A stretch of DNA of 64,000 nt from JAAFHI01 sp039793685 (lineage in GTDB: Bacteria; Acidobacteriota; Blastocatellia; Chloracidobacteriales; Chloracidobacteriaceae): positions 6,707-70,706 of the forward strand of contig JBDRAL010000074.1 of assembly GCA_039793685.1 (NCBI GenBank). The letters run 5' to 3'. Within the stretch, counting starts at the first letter, position 1; each line of letters opens with the position of its first letter. Both the position numbers and the translations under genes were made by a program. Below are positions 43,001-51,005 of the stretch, piece by piece. The notes under the pieces were generated by a model. The model saw only the letters and a program-made list of their open reading frames with translations, ran no database searches and was not told the origin of the DNA.

Positions 43001-44911
43001 CTGGAGACGTCCGCGCTGCGTGGTGAAGTTCAGGAAACGCGCCGCCGCGCCGGCCTTGCGGACGACCACGATCCGGTTGCCCGAGGCAACCTGAATCTGC
43101 GGGAATTCGAGCGGGTCCTGGGTGCCGTTCTGGATCGTCGTTCCCGAACCGACCACCGTGGTCAGCGTGCTGTTGAGAACGAAAAGGTCGTAGTCGTTGG
43201 TTGAAGCCCCAATCGGGTCGGACCAGTGCAGCACCGGAATCGAAGTCGCGGTGAGACCGTTCGACTGCGAAACCGCCGCCGTGTTGTCCCAGTCGAGCAC
43301 TTCCGAGGGAGTGGACTGACCGGGAATCGTCAGCGTGCCGCCGGAGGCGAAATCGCCTTCCCAGCAGCCCGCCGTCGCCTGCGTCACGTTGCCCTCGTTA
43401 CCGGCGGAGGAGAAATAGAGCTTGCCCGCCGCGTTCACCGCGTTGACCGCTTCGGTCACGATGGCGATGTTGTTCGGCGAGGTGACGGCCGCCGTCTGAC
43501 CCTTGTGGAGCGGGGTTTCGACGAAGTAGCCGATGTCGTCCACGATCACGTCGCAACCGCCGGGCACGATGGTCCCGGTCACGGGCGCGCCGCGGAAGGT
43601 GGACAGACCGCCGAGCGCGGCGATGCTGTTGGCAAAATCTTCAATGCTGTTGAAGGCGGTCGCGAACCAGAGCTGGGCGCCCGGCGCGACATCGTGGACG
43701 ATCTGCATCATCGCGCGACCTTCATCCGAACCGCCCGAGGCGAGATCGCCCGAGCCGGCGAACTGGACCGGCGTCGTGAACCCGTTCGGGTTGCCCGGTC
43801 CGGGCAGATCGCCGTTGGTCACGTCCGCCGCCGCCGCGCCGAGGTTGTTGAAGCTGTCGGAGATGACCCCGATCTTGAGGCCCGTGCCGTCGATGCCGAA
43901 GGCGTTACGCGCGTCGAACGACCGGTGCGTCCGGTCGCCCTGCGAGTTGCGCGAACCGATCTTGGGCGTGCTGGCCGCATTCAGGGACGTTCCCGACGCG
44001 ATGGGCTTGGCTTTGGAACTCTGGGTGGATTTGCCGTTTTCCAGGGGAACATCGTTCACCCGGGTGGAAAAGTCCTCTTCCTGTCCCTTGGTCGCGCTGT
44101 CGCCGCTGTTGCGGCGTCCCGCCACCGGTTCCTGCTGCGCGTTGTAGTTGGCGACGGTCGCCATGACTTTCTGGCGGAACCGCGCGAGCCGGTCGGCGCG
44201 GGCTTCCGTCGATGTCGGCGGGCCGGCCACGACCGGGGTTTCGATCATTTCGGGCGCTTCCGCCCGGTGCGTGTAGGCCTTCGACGGCGGGGTGATGAAG
44301 CTCACCGCCGGATTGCCCGCGATTTCTTCGATGGATTCGAGTGAAACATACGCCAGGACGCTGTCGCTGTGCGCGTATGTGGCTTCCACTTCACCGCCAA
44401 GTTTGGAGACCTGACCCGCAACGCTGGCCACATCCTTGGTCCGGATGTCCACCCGCACCAGGCCGTTCCGCATCTGAATGCCGAGGAATGCGATCTCGCC
44501 CGTGGCCTTGTCGGTGCTTTCGCCGATGCTCGCCATCAGGGCGCTCTTCATTTCCGGCATGTCGTCAAGCAGCGCGTCGCCGCGCTTGGCCTTGACGGCG
44601 TAAAGCAACTGGGAATCAACCTTCTGTTGCGCCGGGGTACGGGATTCCTTTTCCGCCAGCAACGCGCCGATCTGTTTGAGCGCGTTTTGCGAGAGGCCTC
44701 CTTCGCCGGTCAGGCCGGGGGCGACCGGGACTCGTCCCTTCCGATTTTCCTGTTGACCGGTCGCGGCATGGAGCGAGCGTCCGGCGAAGACGGTATAACC
44801 CGTGCAGACGGCCATCAGGCAGACCAGCACGAGTAACGGACGCCACAGTGCCGTTCGGCCTGACCGGCCGGGTGGGGCTGCGGAACGTCCCTTGGGAAGT
44901 ACATTTTTCAT
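40097..44911 (-). CDS. Very large exported subtilisin-like (S8) protease with C-terminal Ig-like repeats
   Basis: A 1604-residue exported protein. The N-terminal signal or anchor helix is LLVLVCLMAVCTGYTVFAG. A propeptide-like region of about 300 residues follows. The S8 domain has the Asp motif KIGVISDSFNNLG, the oxyanion Asn in FSSAGNEGNV, and the Ser motif FYGTSAAAPHAAAISALVK. Where the His motif (HGT) is expected, the protein has GSDEGRAMMQIVHDVAPGA. After the catalytic domain come at least two beta-sandwich repeats (ITVSAANSAYGDLAPAASGN and VTITGGTAAYADIAPGGTGT) and further domains. ATG 44911 follows AGGAGG by 6 bp. It may be surface-associated or secreted. Confidence 0.92.
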   Translation of the reverse strand: MKNVLPKGRSAAPPGRSGRTALWRPLLVLVCLMAVCTGYTVFAGRSLHAATGQQENRKGRVPVAPGLTGEGGLSQNALKQIGALLAEKESRTPAQQKVDSQLLYAVKAKRGDALLDDMPEMKSALMASIGESTDKATGEIAFLGIQMRNGLVRVDIRTKDVASVAGQVSKLGGEVEATYAHSDSVLAYVSLESIEEIAGNPAVSFITPPSKAYTHRAEAPEMIETPVVAGPPTSTEARADRLARFRQKVMATVANYNAQQEPVAGRRNSGDSATKGQEEDFSTRVNDVPLENGKSTQSSKAKPIASGTSLNAASTPKIGSRNSQGDRTHRSFDARNAFGIDGTGLKIGVISDSFNNLGAAAADVTNGDLPGPGNPNGFTTPVQFAGSGDLASGGSDEGRAMMQIVHDVAPGAQLWFATAFNSIEDFANSIAALGGLSTFRGAPVTGTIVPGGCDVIVDDIGYFVETPLHKGQTAAVTSPNNIAIVTEAVNAVNAAGKLYFSSAGNEGNVTQATAGCWEGDFASGGTLTIPGQSTPSEVLDWDNTAAVSQSNGLTATSIPVLHWSDPIGASTNDYDLFVLNSTLTTVVGSGTTIQNGTQDPLEFPQIQVASGNRIVVVRKAGAAARFLNFTTQRGRLQFATSGEIRGHATAENGYGVAATPAAATFGAPTPNGPFPGPFVGTNQIENFSSDGPRRVFFNADNSPITPGDFLSTGGQLLNKPDITAADGVDTTLPAGSGLNPFYGTSAAAPHAAAISALVKAGFIRAGNPNPSLAQVRTVLQNNALDIMAAGVDRNSGFGIVQAFQSVQATGATGVAFLATGTTTLTRSGGGQIVPGDSTTLTVQLTNNGIVNATGITATVATTTPGITVSAANSAYGDLAPAASGNNLTPFTVLIGAQTVCPLTINFTITVNYTGGATPSQVLPFSISTSQPITINETLDTTAPAANPAYTAITGTQTGRITRDGVASTCANKAFPGLTATTGARRFDAYTFPPAAVPQCITYSVSDLTGTTAKIFTVAYNGAFNPATLSSNYASDTGSSLAGGAGAISAQVNVPAGVSLTIVIHEVNVGGAPNNNYRLVVDGFACAIPAASIIPPAGNVTVTEGAGADGDTFVEPCENGNLTVAVSNRGGTAATSVSGTITTSTPGVTITGGTAAYADIAPGGTGTNSTPFTFTSTSLVPCNSTVNCTLTLTFSGGASGSSPVAIPFSFTIGRRTNYSFASSTGAVIPGTPANGVLVPLSQDDDAIAPIAAPFNFKVYDTSIAAGQTVSLSTNGNIQFAPSASANSTFSNAALPATALPNAPALFPYWDDLDLRTTAFPGGGIYTQVIGTAPTRQWVVEWRGQHFDDTGTAQTLNFAVVFNEGTNRFNYVYAQTGVLNPNGTSATIGAQAANSGTNFTQFSFNTAGSVTAGQQLAATRPVACDVCPVVNTSVNFFVTNQSFPALIGCSGYSNQAVLTGTLVNTGSVTLTNIQYEVVELREANGTPPANPFRLRSAIGASCGSGGLVGSRQNGPTSLAAGASSTTETFTIDMPGMRRFRFLISVIGTESFGSVPTSASNTAAPSRLASAIIEVDALGKVVAVTPVNLDSPFVNVAAPAPKAAEKK

Positions 44912-45206
44912 TCGATCCTCCTGGGGCGGGCGAACATCGGACGGAACGGTTTCGATCTGCCTTCGTTCGCACAAAGAGAGAAGACTCCACCCGTGGAAGA
45001 AGCGAACGGGCGGAGTACATAAAACGGGAGATTTCGGGAAAAAAGGAGATCTTTGCCCGAAAAACCTGTTCAAATTAGGAATCTTTTACTTACCGGCAAG
45101 CTATTCCTCAGACTTGCGCGAAGTCAATGATTCTCACAGCCGGACAGAAGAAAAAGACAGGAAAAATACATGGCGGATTTTTGGTGGAAAAAATCAGGTG
45201 GCCGAC

Positions 45207-45989
45207 TCAATCGAGGCTGAACGTCGCCACCACCGGAACGTGGTCGGACGGTTTGTCCTTGCCGCGTTCGTCGCGGTCGATGCGCGTGGCCGCGCACCGG
45301 TCGGCGAGCGGCGCGGTCGCCCAGATGTGGTCGATGCGCCAGCCGCGATTGCGGGGAAAACCGCCGGTCCGGTAATCCCACCAACTGTACAGCCCTTCCT
45401 CGTCCGGGTGCCCCTCGCGCACCACGTCGCGCAACCCCCACGCGCGCAGCCGTTCCAGCACGGCGTGTTCCTTCGAATGAAACATCACCGTTTCCCGGTT
45501 GCCCTTCGGATCGAACAGGTCCAGCTCCGTCGGGGCGATGTTGTAGTCCCCGCAAAGCAGTACCTTGTCGCCCGGCGCGTGCGAGTCGGCGATCCATTTC
45601 TCCAGCCGGTCGAGAAATTCGAGTTTGTAGGCGAATTTCGGCGATTTCAGCCCTTCGCCGTTCGGGATGTAGACGGAAATCACCCGCACGCCCGAAATCG
45701 TCGCCGCGATCAGCCGCCGCTGGGCGTCGTCGCCGTTGTCCGGAAAGCCCCGCCGGACGTCGTGCTGATCTTCATAGGACAGAATCGCCACCCCGTTGTA
45801 GGACTTCTGGCCGTACACGCTCGACACATACCCCAAATCCTCGAACGGCTCGTGGGGAAAATCGGCGTCCTGCACCTTCGTTTCCTGAAGGCACAGCACA
45901 TCGGGGCGATTCGCTTTCAGCCAGTCCGCGATGTGCGTCAGGCGCATGCGGATCGAATTGACGTTCCAGGTGGCGACGGTAAAGGGCAT
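45207..45989 (-). CDS. xth: Exodeoxyribonuclease III / AP endonuclease
   Basis: A 260-residue Mg-dependent nuclease of base excision repair that removes 3' blocks and incises at abasic sites. Motifs: ATWNVNSIRMRL, LCLQETKVQDADFP (catalytic Glu), YNGVAILSYED, NGEGLKSPKFAYKLEFLDRL, LLCGDYNIAPTELD (Asp and Asn), and C-terminal WRIDHIWATAPL with SDHVPVVATF (catalytic Asp-His). ATG 45989 (MPFTVATWNV) is chosen; in-frame codons up to 46142 read an AATTGAG heptamer array. The 133-bp gap to the protease start holds nothing I recognise. Confidence 0.96.
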   Translation of the reverse strand: MPFTVATWNVNSIRMRLTHIADWLKANRPDVLCLQETKVQDADFPHEPFEDLGYVSSVYGQKSYNGVAILSYEDQHDVRRGFPDNGDDAQRRLIAATISGVRVISVYIPNGEGLKSPKFAYKLEFLDRLEKWIADSHAPGDKVLLCGDYNIAPTELDLFDPKGNRETVMFHSKEHAVLERLRAWGLRDVVREGHPDEEGLYSWWDYRTGGFPRNRGWRIDHIWATAPLADRCAATRIDRDERGKDKPSDHVPVVATFSLD

Positions 45990-46077
45990 CGGAAACCGGT
46001 CGAAGGAAAAGATTGAAGTCTCGGAAAAACGGGCCGCAGTTTGCGCGAGCCGCCGCCGTCGGTCAACGGCGCGGTAG

Positions 46078-46158
46078 TAATTGAGAATTGAGAATTCAGA
46101 ATTGAGAATTGTTGGAGGTTCGCCGCGTTTGAAAATTCTCAATTCCGCATTTTCAATG
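46078..46158. repeat. Paired heptamer arms, AATTGAG / CTCAATT type
   Basis: The left arm (46079-46112) has AATTGAG and AATTCAG units. The right arm (46133-46157) has ATTCTCA and ATTCCGC units. The junction TTCGCCGCGTTTGAAAATTC is almost the same as at 56374-56393, so whole elements, not just units, appear copied. The 598-bp gap 45990-46587 contains this element, a REP pair and no credible gene. Confidence 0.85.
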
Positions 46159-46250
46159 ACTGGAAGACTCGCATCATCGGGGGCTAGAGCTGATTTCGGT
46201 TGGATACGACCCTCCAGCCGAGACGTGAATGTCGAGCGTATTGGATTTAG

Positions 46251-46367
46251 CCCACGTCCGCAGCGCTTTGGCGAGGACGTGGGGAATCATGTGAAATTAT
46301 TGATTTCATTGAATTTCACAGCGAAACATGTTTCCCGTAGCCTCGCAAAAAACGCTGCGGCTACGGG
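46251..46367. repeat. Second pair of REP-like hairpins
   Basis: CCCACGTCC (46251) pairs with GGACGTGGG (46275). CCCGTAGCC (46334) pairs with GGCTACGGG (46359). The loops GCAGCGCTTTGGCGA and TCGCAAAAAACGCTGC are near reverse complements, so the two hairpins are in opposite orientation, as at 8781-8882. Confidence 0.88.
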
Positions 46368-46587
46368 CTATGCCCAATATTCTACCCACCCACGCGGCGG
46401 TGAATTGGTCGCACTCAAACAAAAACCGCTCTATGCGCGGACGCCTGGCGACGAGTTTTCAGGTCGGAGGGGCGCATTCATCCCCCCAATCCGGATGCGG
46501 CGCGGAAAAATGACCCCGGTTTGCGGCACGCAAAATGCACTGACCCTCGCGAAGTCCGATTTCATTCGCGAGGTCACTGTTTTTCCG

Positions 46588-47007
46588 ATGCGTTTTCCGA
46601 ATTTCTGTCCCGCCTGCGGCGCGCACGCGCCGCTCCCGCCCAACTGGCGCGAAATCCGTTCGTTCCGCGCCGCCTTTCGTCATTTGAACCTTTCCGCTCG
46701 CGGGATGAACTGTCCGGAATGCAATGCCCGGCTGGCCGCCCCGCCGTGGGGACCGCTCGGACGCGGGCTGTTGCTCGGCGTCCTCGCCACCCTCGCCCTC
46801 ACCGGCTGGCGCGCGACGTCCGCGCCCGCGCCGCTTCCGCCGTTCCTTCCGGCAACCGGAGGCGCGCACGCGCCGGCCGCCCCCGCCCCGAACGCCTCAC
46901 TTTCCCGCGAAACCCACCGCTGCGGCGCGCGGACAAAGAAAGGGACGCCCTGCCGCCGGTCCGTTCCCGGCAAGACCGGCTACTGCTGGCAACACCGAAA
47001 GGAGTAG
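46588..47007 (+). CDS. Zinc-ribbon membrane protein with C-terminal Cys-His motif
   Basis: A 139-residue protein. The N-terminal zinc ribbon is split: FCPACGAHAPLPP and, about 40 residues later, GMNCPECNARL. One transmembrane helix (about 57-73, GLLLGVLATLALTGW) and a Pro/Ala linker follow. The C-terminal motif is HRCGARTKKGTPCRR and TGYCWQHRK, a C-x(10)-C...C-x-x-H arrangement found at the end of many small bacterial proteins and likely to bind zinc. ATG 46588 is chosen because codons before it run through repeats; the ribosome-binding site is weak. Function unknown. Confidence 0.7.
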   Translation: MRFPNFCPACGAHAPLPPNWREIRSFRAAFRHLNLSARGMNCPECNARLAAPPWGPLGRGLLLGVLATLALTGWRATSAPAPLPPFLPATGGAHAPAAPAPNASLSRETHRCGARTKKGTPCRRSVPGKTGYCWQHRKE

Positions 47008-47029
47008 GAATCGGGGATAGGGGGAGGGA

Positions 47030-47282
47030 GGAATTATGAATTTTGAATGATGAATTATGAATTGGGTTCTGGGTTTGGGGGATTGGCGTTGGGAATGGGG
47101 AAGCCGGTTGACGGACCTGAAACGGTCCCGATTCTGGAAACTTTGAGGATTCATTCATCGTACGCGCGCGATCCTAATAATATATAGATGCACATCACGC
47201 CGATTCGCCCCCAACTCCCAAGACCCAACCCCCAATCCCCAGAACCCAATTCATAATTCATCATTCAAAATTCATAATTCCC
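47030..47282. repeat. Nested composite heptamer locus: TATGAAT outer arms, GGGTT-type inner arms
   Basis: Outer left units TATGAAT/TTTGAAT/GATGAAT (47034-47058) pair with outer right units ATTCATA/ATTCATC (47248-47282). Inner left G-rich units (47060-47100) pair with inner right CCCAACC/CCCAATC/CCCAGAA units (47216-47245). The third copy of the 48-bp CG-core repeat lies in the centre. Confidence 0.85.
47131..47182. repeat. Third, inverted copy of the CG-core repeat
   Basis: On the minus strand it contains the same 15-bp core GATCGCGCGCGTACG preceded by TATTATTAG and followed by a diverged AAAGTTTCCAGAAT segment. Compare 5673-5720 and 6240-6287. Confidence 0.7.
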
Positions 47283-47286
47283 CACA

Positions 47287-50214
47287 ATGTTTCCTCCTTC
47301 GCTTGAAGCCTTTCTCGAATTTCTGCCGGACGAACCGGCGGCGCGGACCTACGCCGAGCGGCTCGAACGCGACCACCCGGAACTGGCGGCGCGACTCCGG
47401 CCGGAAACGCTGTCGCGGCTGCTCGTCCTGGCGGCGAACAGTCCGTGGCTGGCGGAAACCTTGCTGCGGCTGCCGGAATTCATCCTCTGGCTGGAAAACG
47501 AGTCGCTCGACGAGACGAAAACACCCGAAGGCATCCGCGAGGACCTCGCGAAGTACATTCCGAACGCCGGCACCGACGATCCGGCGATTTTTCTGTCGCG
47601 ATTTGCCCGCCGCGAGTGGATTCGCATTTTTCTGCGCGACTGTTTCGGTACGGCAACCCTCGCGCAGGTGACGGCGGAGCTTTCGCACGTCGCCGACGCG
47701 GTGCTGGATTTCGCCGTCCGGCGGGCGATTGCCGACCAGACCGCGCGGTACGGCGCGCCGTTCACCGTCAACCCGCGCGGACGCCGCGTTCCGGCGACCT
47801 TCGCGGTGCTGGCGCTCGGAAAACTCGGCAGCGACGAACTCAACTACGCTTCCGACATCGACGTGATGTTTCTCGCGTCCGGGTCGGGCGAGACGAGCGG
47901 CGGCACGGCGGGCGACACCAGCACGGGGGATTTCTTCAAACGGGTCGCCGAGCAGGTTTTAAAGATTGTCGGTTCGAAAACCGCCCCCGAAGGCGCGGCC
48001 TTCCGCGTGGACATCCGCCTGCGTCCGCACGGGCAGGACGGCCCGCTCGTTTCGACCGCGCCGGAAGCCGTGAAGTACTACTTTGAAAAAGCGCAGCACT
48101 GGGAGCGCATCGCGATGGTCCGGGCGCGCGGCGCGGCGGGCGATCTCCGGCTGGCGAACCGTTTTCTGGCCGACATCCGCCCCGCGATCTACATGGCCCA
48201 GCCGCTCGCCGAGGCGCTGCGCGACGTCCGGCTTTCAAAGGAAAAAATCGACCGCAAGCAGGCGGCGCGCGGCGGCGGTTACAACGTGAAGCTCGGCAAG
48301 GGCGGCATTCGGGAAATCGAGTTCATCGCGCAGGCATTGCAGGTCTGCTACGGCGGGGCCGATCTTTGGCTGCGCGCGCCGCAGACGCTCATCGCGCTTC
48401 AGCGGCTGGCCGAAAAGGGCTATCTGACCGAGGCCGAACGGTCGCATCTCGCCGACGCTTACGAATTTCTGCGTCTCGTCGAGCATCGCGTCCAGATGGA
48501 ACACGGCGCGCAGACCCACAGCATTCCGCTCGACGAGGAAAAACTCGATTTGCTGGCGCGGCGGGTCGGATTTCGCGGACGGCATCCGGCGCGGATGTTT
48601 GCCTACGCGCTGGCCGAGCATCGCGACCGGGTGACGCAGGTCTATTCGCGGGTGTTCGCCGAAGTGGAGACGGTTTCCGCGCCGCCGCCGGTCGTGACGC
48701 AATCGTCCGCGCAGTCGCCGGAAGCCGCGCTCCGGACGGTTTTGCTCGACCATCTCGTCCAGCCCGACGCCGCCGTGGCGAAAAAGCCGCGTGATTTCTG
48801 GGAAAAATGGCTTGAAAACGCGGTCGGGGCCGCGCCCGAGCCGCACCGGATGCTCGCGCTGCTGCGAAATGCGCTCACCTCGTGGGCCGCGCTCGCGCGC
48901 GACCGCCGGGCGGGGGGCGGCGAGCCGCGTCAGCGGCGGGGGGATACCGCGCGGCTGATTCATGACGTGACCGCCGAACGCGACGCCCCGAACGTCGAAG
49001 TACTTTCCGTGGAAGCCCTCGACGGCATCGCGGCGCTCTGCGCGGCGGGCGAGTTTTTCGCCCTTCATCTGACGCGGCATCCGCAACTGATGGTCCGCAT
49101 CGGCCGCATGTCCGACGCCGGTTTCGACGCGGCCCAGTTTTCGACCGCCCGACTGAGTGAAATCTGCGCGCTGGCGCTGGAAGGTTGCGCGACGATGACC
49201 GCCGCCAACTCGGCGTTGCGGCGCGTCCACGCCCGGACGCTCCTCGACATCGGACGCCTCGACGTTTCCGGACGCGCCGATCTGCGCGAAATCAACCTCG
49301 CCCAGACGGCGCTCGCCGACGCCCTGCTCGGCGCGGCGACCGATTTCGCCCGCCGGACGCTCTTCGGAAGCGATGAAACGGGGCTTCCGGCGTGGGCCTG
49401 CCTCGCGCTCGGCCGCCTCGGTCATCTCGGCATGGATTACGGCTCGGACCTCGACCTGATTTTCACCTACGACGATGCCGCCGCCGACGCTGACACGCGG
49501 GCGCGGATGGTGCGTTTCGTCGAAACAGTCGTCGGAATGCTCGGAGCGCTGACCGCCGACGGCATGTTGTACCGGGTGGACCTCCGGTTGCGCCCCGACG
49601 GCCGCAACGGCTCGCTCGCCGTTGGCGCGAACGCGCTCGACGACTACCTGCGCCATCGTTCCGCCGTCTGGGAGCGGCTGGCCTACTTGAAGGTTCGCGC
49701 CTGCGCCGGAAATCTGGCGTTCGGGGAAACGGTGCGCCATCGGGTCTACGCCGCGATTTTCGACACCGCGCCGGATACCGAAACGCTGCGGCGCGAAACC
49801 GACGCCATGCGCCGCCGTCTCGAACAGGAACGCGCCGGACGCCGCGACCCGCACCGCGATTTCAAGTTCGGTCCCGGCGGGATGATGGACGTGTATTTCG
49901 CGACCCGCTTCGTGCAGATTCGCGACCGGATTCCCGATCCGCCCGAATACGGCACGGTGACGCTCGTTCGTCACCTCGGCGCGCTCGGCGTGTTGCCGCC
50001 CGACGTCATCGCCGCGCTCGGACAGGGCTATCGCTTTCTGCGCCGCATCGACCACGCGCTCCGGTTGCAGTCCGAACGGGCCGATTCGCGCCTTCCCGCC
50101 GATTCCGTCACGCTCGCCCGCCGGGTGGGATTCACGACGGCGGCGCGGTTCGAGGCGGAATATCTGCGCCACACCCACGGAATTCGCGCGGCCTATGAAG
50201 ACATTCTGAAGTGA
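47287..50214 (+). CDS. glnE: Glutamine synthetase adenylyltransferase/deadenylase
   Basis: A 975-residue bifunctional enzyme that adds AMP to and removes it from a glutamine synthetase tyrosine in response to PII. There are two nucleotidyltransferase domains in tandem. The first has LALGKLGSDELNYASDIDVMF near residue 175, then RVDIRLRPHGQDGPLV and GKGGIREIEFIAQ. The second has LGRLGHLGMDYGSDLDLIF near 710, then YRVDLRLRPDGRNGSLA and KFGPGGMMDVYF. Full length is normal. The start MFPPSLEAFLEFLPD lies 5 bp after a heptamer array, so no ribosome-binding site is evident. glnA and glnB are not nearby. Confidence 0.96.
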   Translation: MFPPSLEAFLEFLPDEPAARTYAERLERDHPELAARLRPETLSRLLVLAANSPWLAETLLRLPEFILWLENESLDETKTPEGIREDLAKYIPNAGTDDPAIFLSRFARREWIRIFLRDCFGTATLAQVTAELSHVADAVLDFAVRRAIADQTARYGAPFTVNPRGRRVPATFAVLALGKLGSDELNYASDIDVMFLASGSGETSGGTAGDTSTGDFFKRVAEQVLKIVGSKTAPEGAAFRVDIRLRPHGQDGPLVSTAPEAVKYYFEKAQHWERIAMVRARGAAGDLRLANRFLADIRPAIYMAQPLAEALRDVRLSKEKIDRKQAARGGGYNVKLGKGGIREIEFIAQALQVCYGGADLWLRAPQTLIALQRLAEKGYLTEAERSHLADAYEFLRLVEHRVQMEHGAQTHSIPLDEEKLDLLARRVGFRGRHPARMFAYALAEHRDRVTQVYSRVFAEVETVSAPPPVVTQSSAQSPEAALRTVLLDHLVQPDAAVAKKPRDFWEKWLENAVGAAPEPHRMLALLRNALTSWAALARDRRAGGGEPRQRRGDTARLIHDVTAERDAPNVEVLSVEALDGIAALCAAGEFFALHLTRHPQLMVRIGRMSDAGFDAAQFSTARLSEICALALEGCATMTAANSALRRVHARTLLDIGRLDVSGRADLREINLAQTALADALLGAATDFARRTLFGSDETGLPAWACLALGRLGHLGMDYGSDLDLIFTYDDAAADADTRARMVRFVETVVGMLGALTADGMLYRVDLRLRPDGRNGSLAVGANALDDYLRHRSAVWERLAYLKVRACAGNLAFGETVRHRVYAAIFDTAPDTETLRRETDAMRRRLEQERAGRRDPHRDFKFGPGGMMDVYFATRFVQIRDRIPDPPEYGTVTLVRHLGALGVLPPDVIAALGQGYRFLRRIDHALRLQSERADSRLPADSVTLARRVGFTTAARFEAEYLRHTHGIRAAYEDILK

Positions 50215-50215
50215 T

Positions 50216-50468
50216 TTTTGATTGAAGATTGAAGATTGAAGATTTTCGATTGGGAATTCTGGAAACGAGCGTTCAAGCCAGCGTGACAGGTCGTTCCCGG
50301 GCTGATTTCAACCCCGCCTTTCAGCCCAATCGAAAATCTTCAATCTTCAATCTTCAATTTTCAGAGTTTGAAATCAGCCCGGGAACGACCCGCCAGGCTG
50401 TCCTGAATGTTTCCTCGCCCGAATCCCCAATCGAAAATCTTCAATCTGCAATCTTCAATTCAGGGAAA
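50216..50468. repeat. TTGAAGA heptamer locus wrapped around a long dyad
   Basis: TTGAAGA units lie at 50220-50245 and complementary TCTTCAA units at 50332-50360 and 50438-50461. Inside, GGTCGTTCCCGGGCTGATTT (50289-50308, continuing to 50311) recurs as an exact reverse complement at 50368-50390. This 23-bp stem continues outward for about 20 bp more with a few mismatches. The 329-bp gap has no gene. Confidence 0.85.
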
Positions 50469-50490
50469 ATCTGCAATTGAAGAAAATCTT

Positions 50491-50519
50491 TTGACAAGAC
50501 GGGGAACCGCCGCTACAGT
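50491..50519 (+). promoter_or_regulatory. Sigma-70 promoter of tRNA-Pro
   Basis: TTGACA at 50491-50496, a 17-bp spacer and TACAGT at 50514-50519. The expected transcription start near 50526 is about 18 bp before the tRNA. Confidence 0.75.
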
Positions 50520-50543
50520 GCCCGTTCTGGTTTTCTTCAGTAT

Positions 50544-50620
<77 letters not shown>

Positions 50621-50693
50621 TATTCAAAGAAGCGATGCGAAGCGGGCGCGAGGTCCTCAGGAACTCCCGCCCGCTTCCTTGCGTGGACGCAAC

Positions 50694-50975
50694 ATGGCAA
50701 TCGTGGCGCGACATTTCCGCATCACCGGCAAGGTGCAGGGCGTGGGGTACCGGTATTTCACCCAGTGTACCGCGCGCGAACTCGGCCTCGTCGGCTGGGT
50801 GAAGAACATGCCGGACGGCAGTGTCGAAGCGTGGGCGAAAGGCCCGGCGGCGGTCATGGCGACCTTCCACCAGGAATTGAGTTTCGGCCCGTACAACGCG
50901 CAGGTTGCCGACGTTGAAATCACCGAGGCCGATCCGTCGTCCCAAAATTTCTCCGAATTCCGCATTCTCCGGTGA
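50694..50975 (+). CDS. acyP: Acylphosphatase
   Basis: A small alpha/beta enzyme of 93 residues that hydrolyses carboxyl-phosphate bonds. The signature ITGKVQGVGYRYFTQCTA near residue 10 contains the catalytic Arg, and GLVGWVKNMPDGSVEAWAKG contains the catalytic Asn. ATG 50694 is preferred over a TTG 15 bp upstream. The ribosome-binding site is weak. It lies between tRNA-Pro and apt; the gap to apt is 30 bp, so the two may be co-transcribed. Confidence 0.93.
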   Translation: MAIVARHFRITGKVQGVGYRYFTQCTARELGLVGWVKNMPDGSVEAWAKGPAAVMATFHQELSFGPYNAQVADVEITEADPSSQNFSEFRILR

Positions 50976-51005
50976 CCCTCCTTCACCGTCGCGAGGTATT
51001 TTTCC

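Noticed and set aside
43226..44344. A 372-codon open frame opposite the S8 protease
   Set aside because: Shadow frame; the protease frame carries a signal segment, catalytic motifs and a strong ribosome-binding site.
45990..46587. Protein-coding extension upstream of 46588
   Set aside because: The frame is open but runs through a heptamer locus and REP hairpins and encodes no pattern; treated as non-coding.
48235..50178. A 647-codon open frame opposite glnE
   Set aside because: Shadow frame of glnE; no domain pattern.
50639..50677. Terminator after tRNA-Pro
   Set aside because: A 10-bp stem is present but no T-run follows; noted in the tRNA entry rather than called as a terminator.
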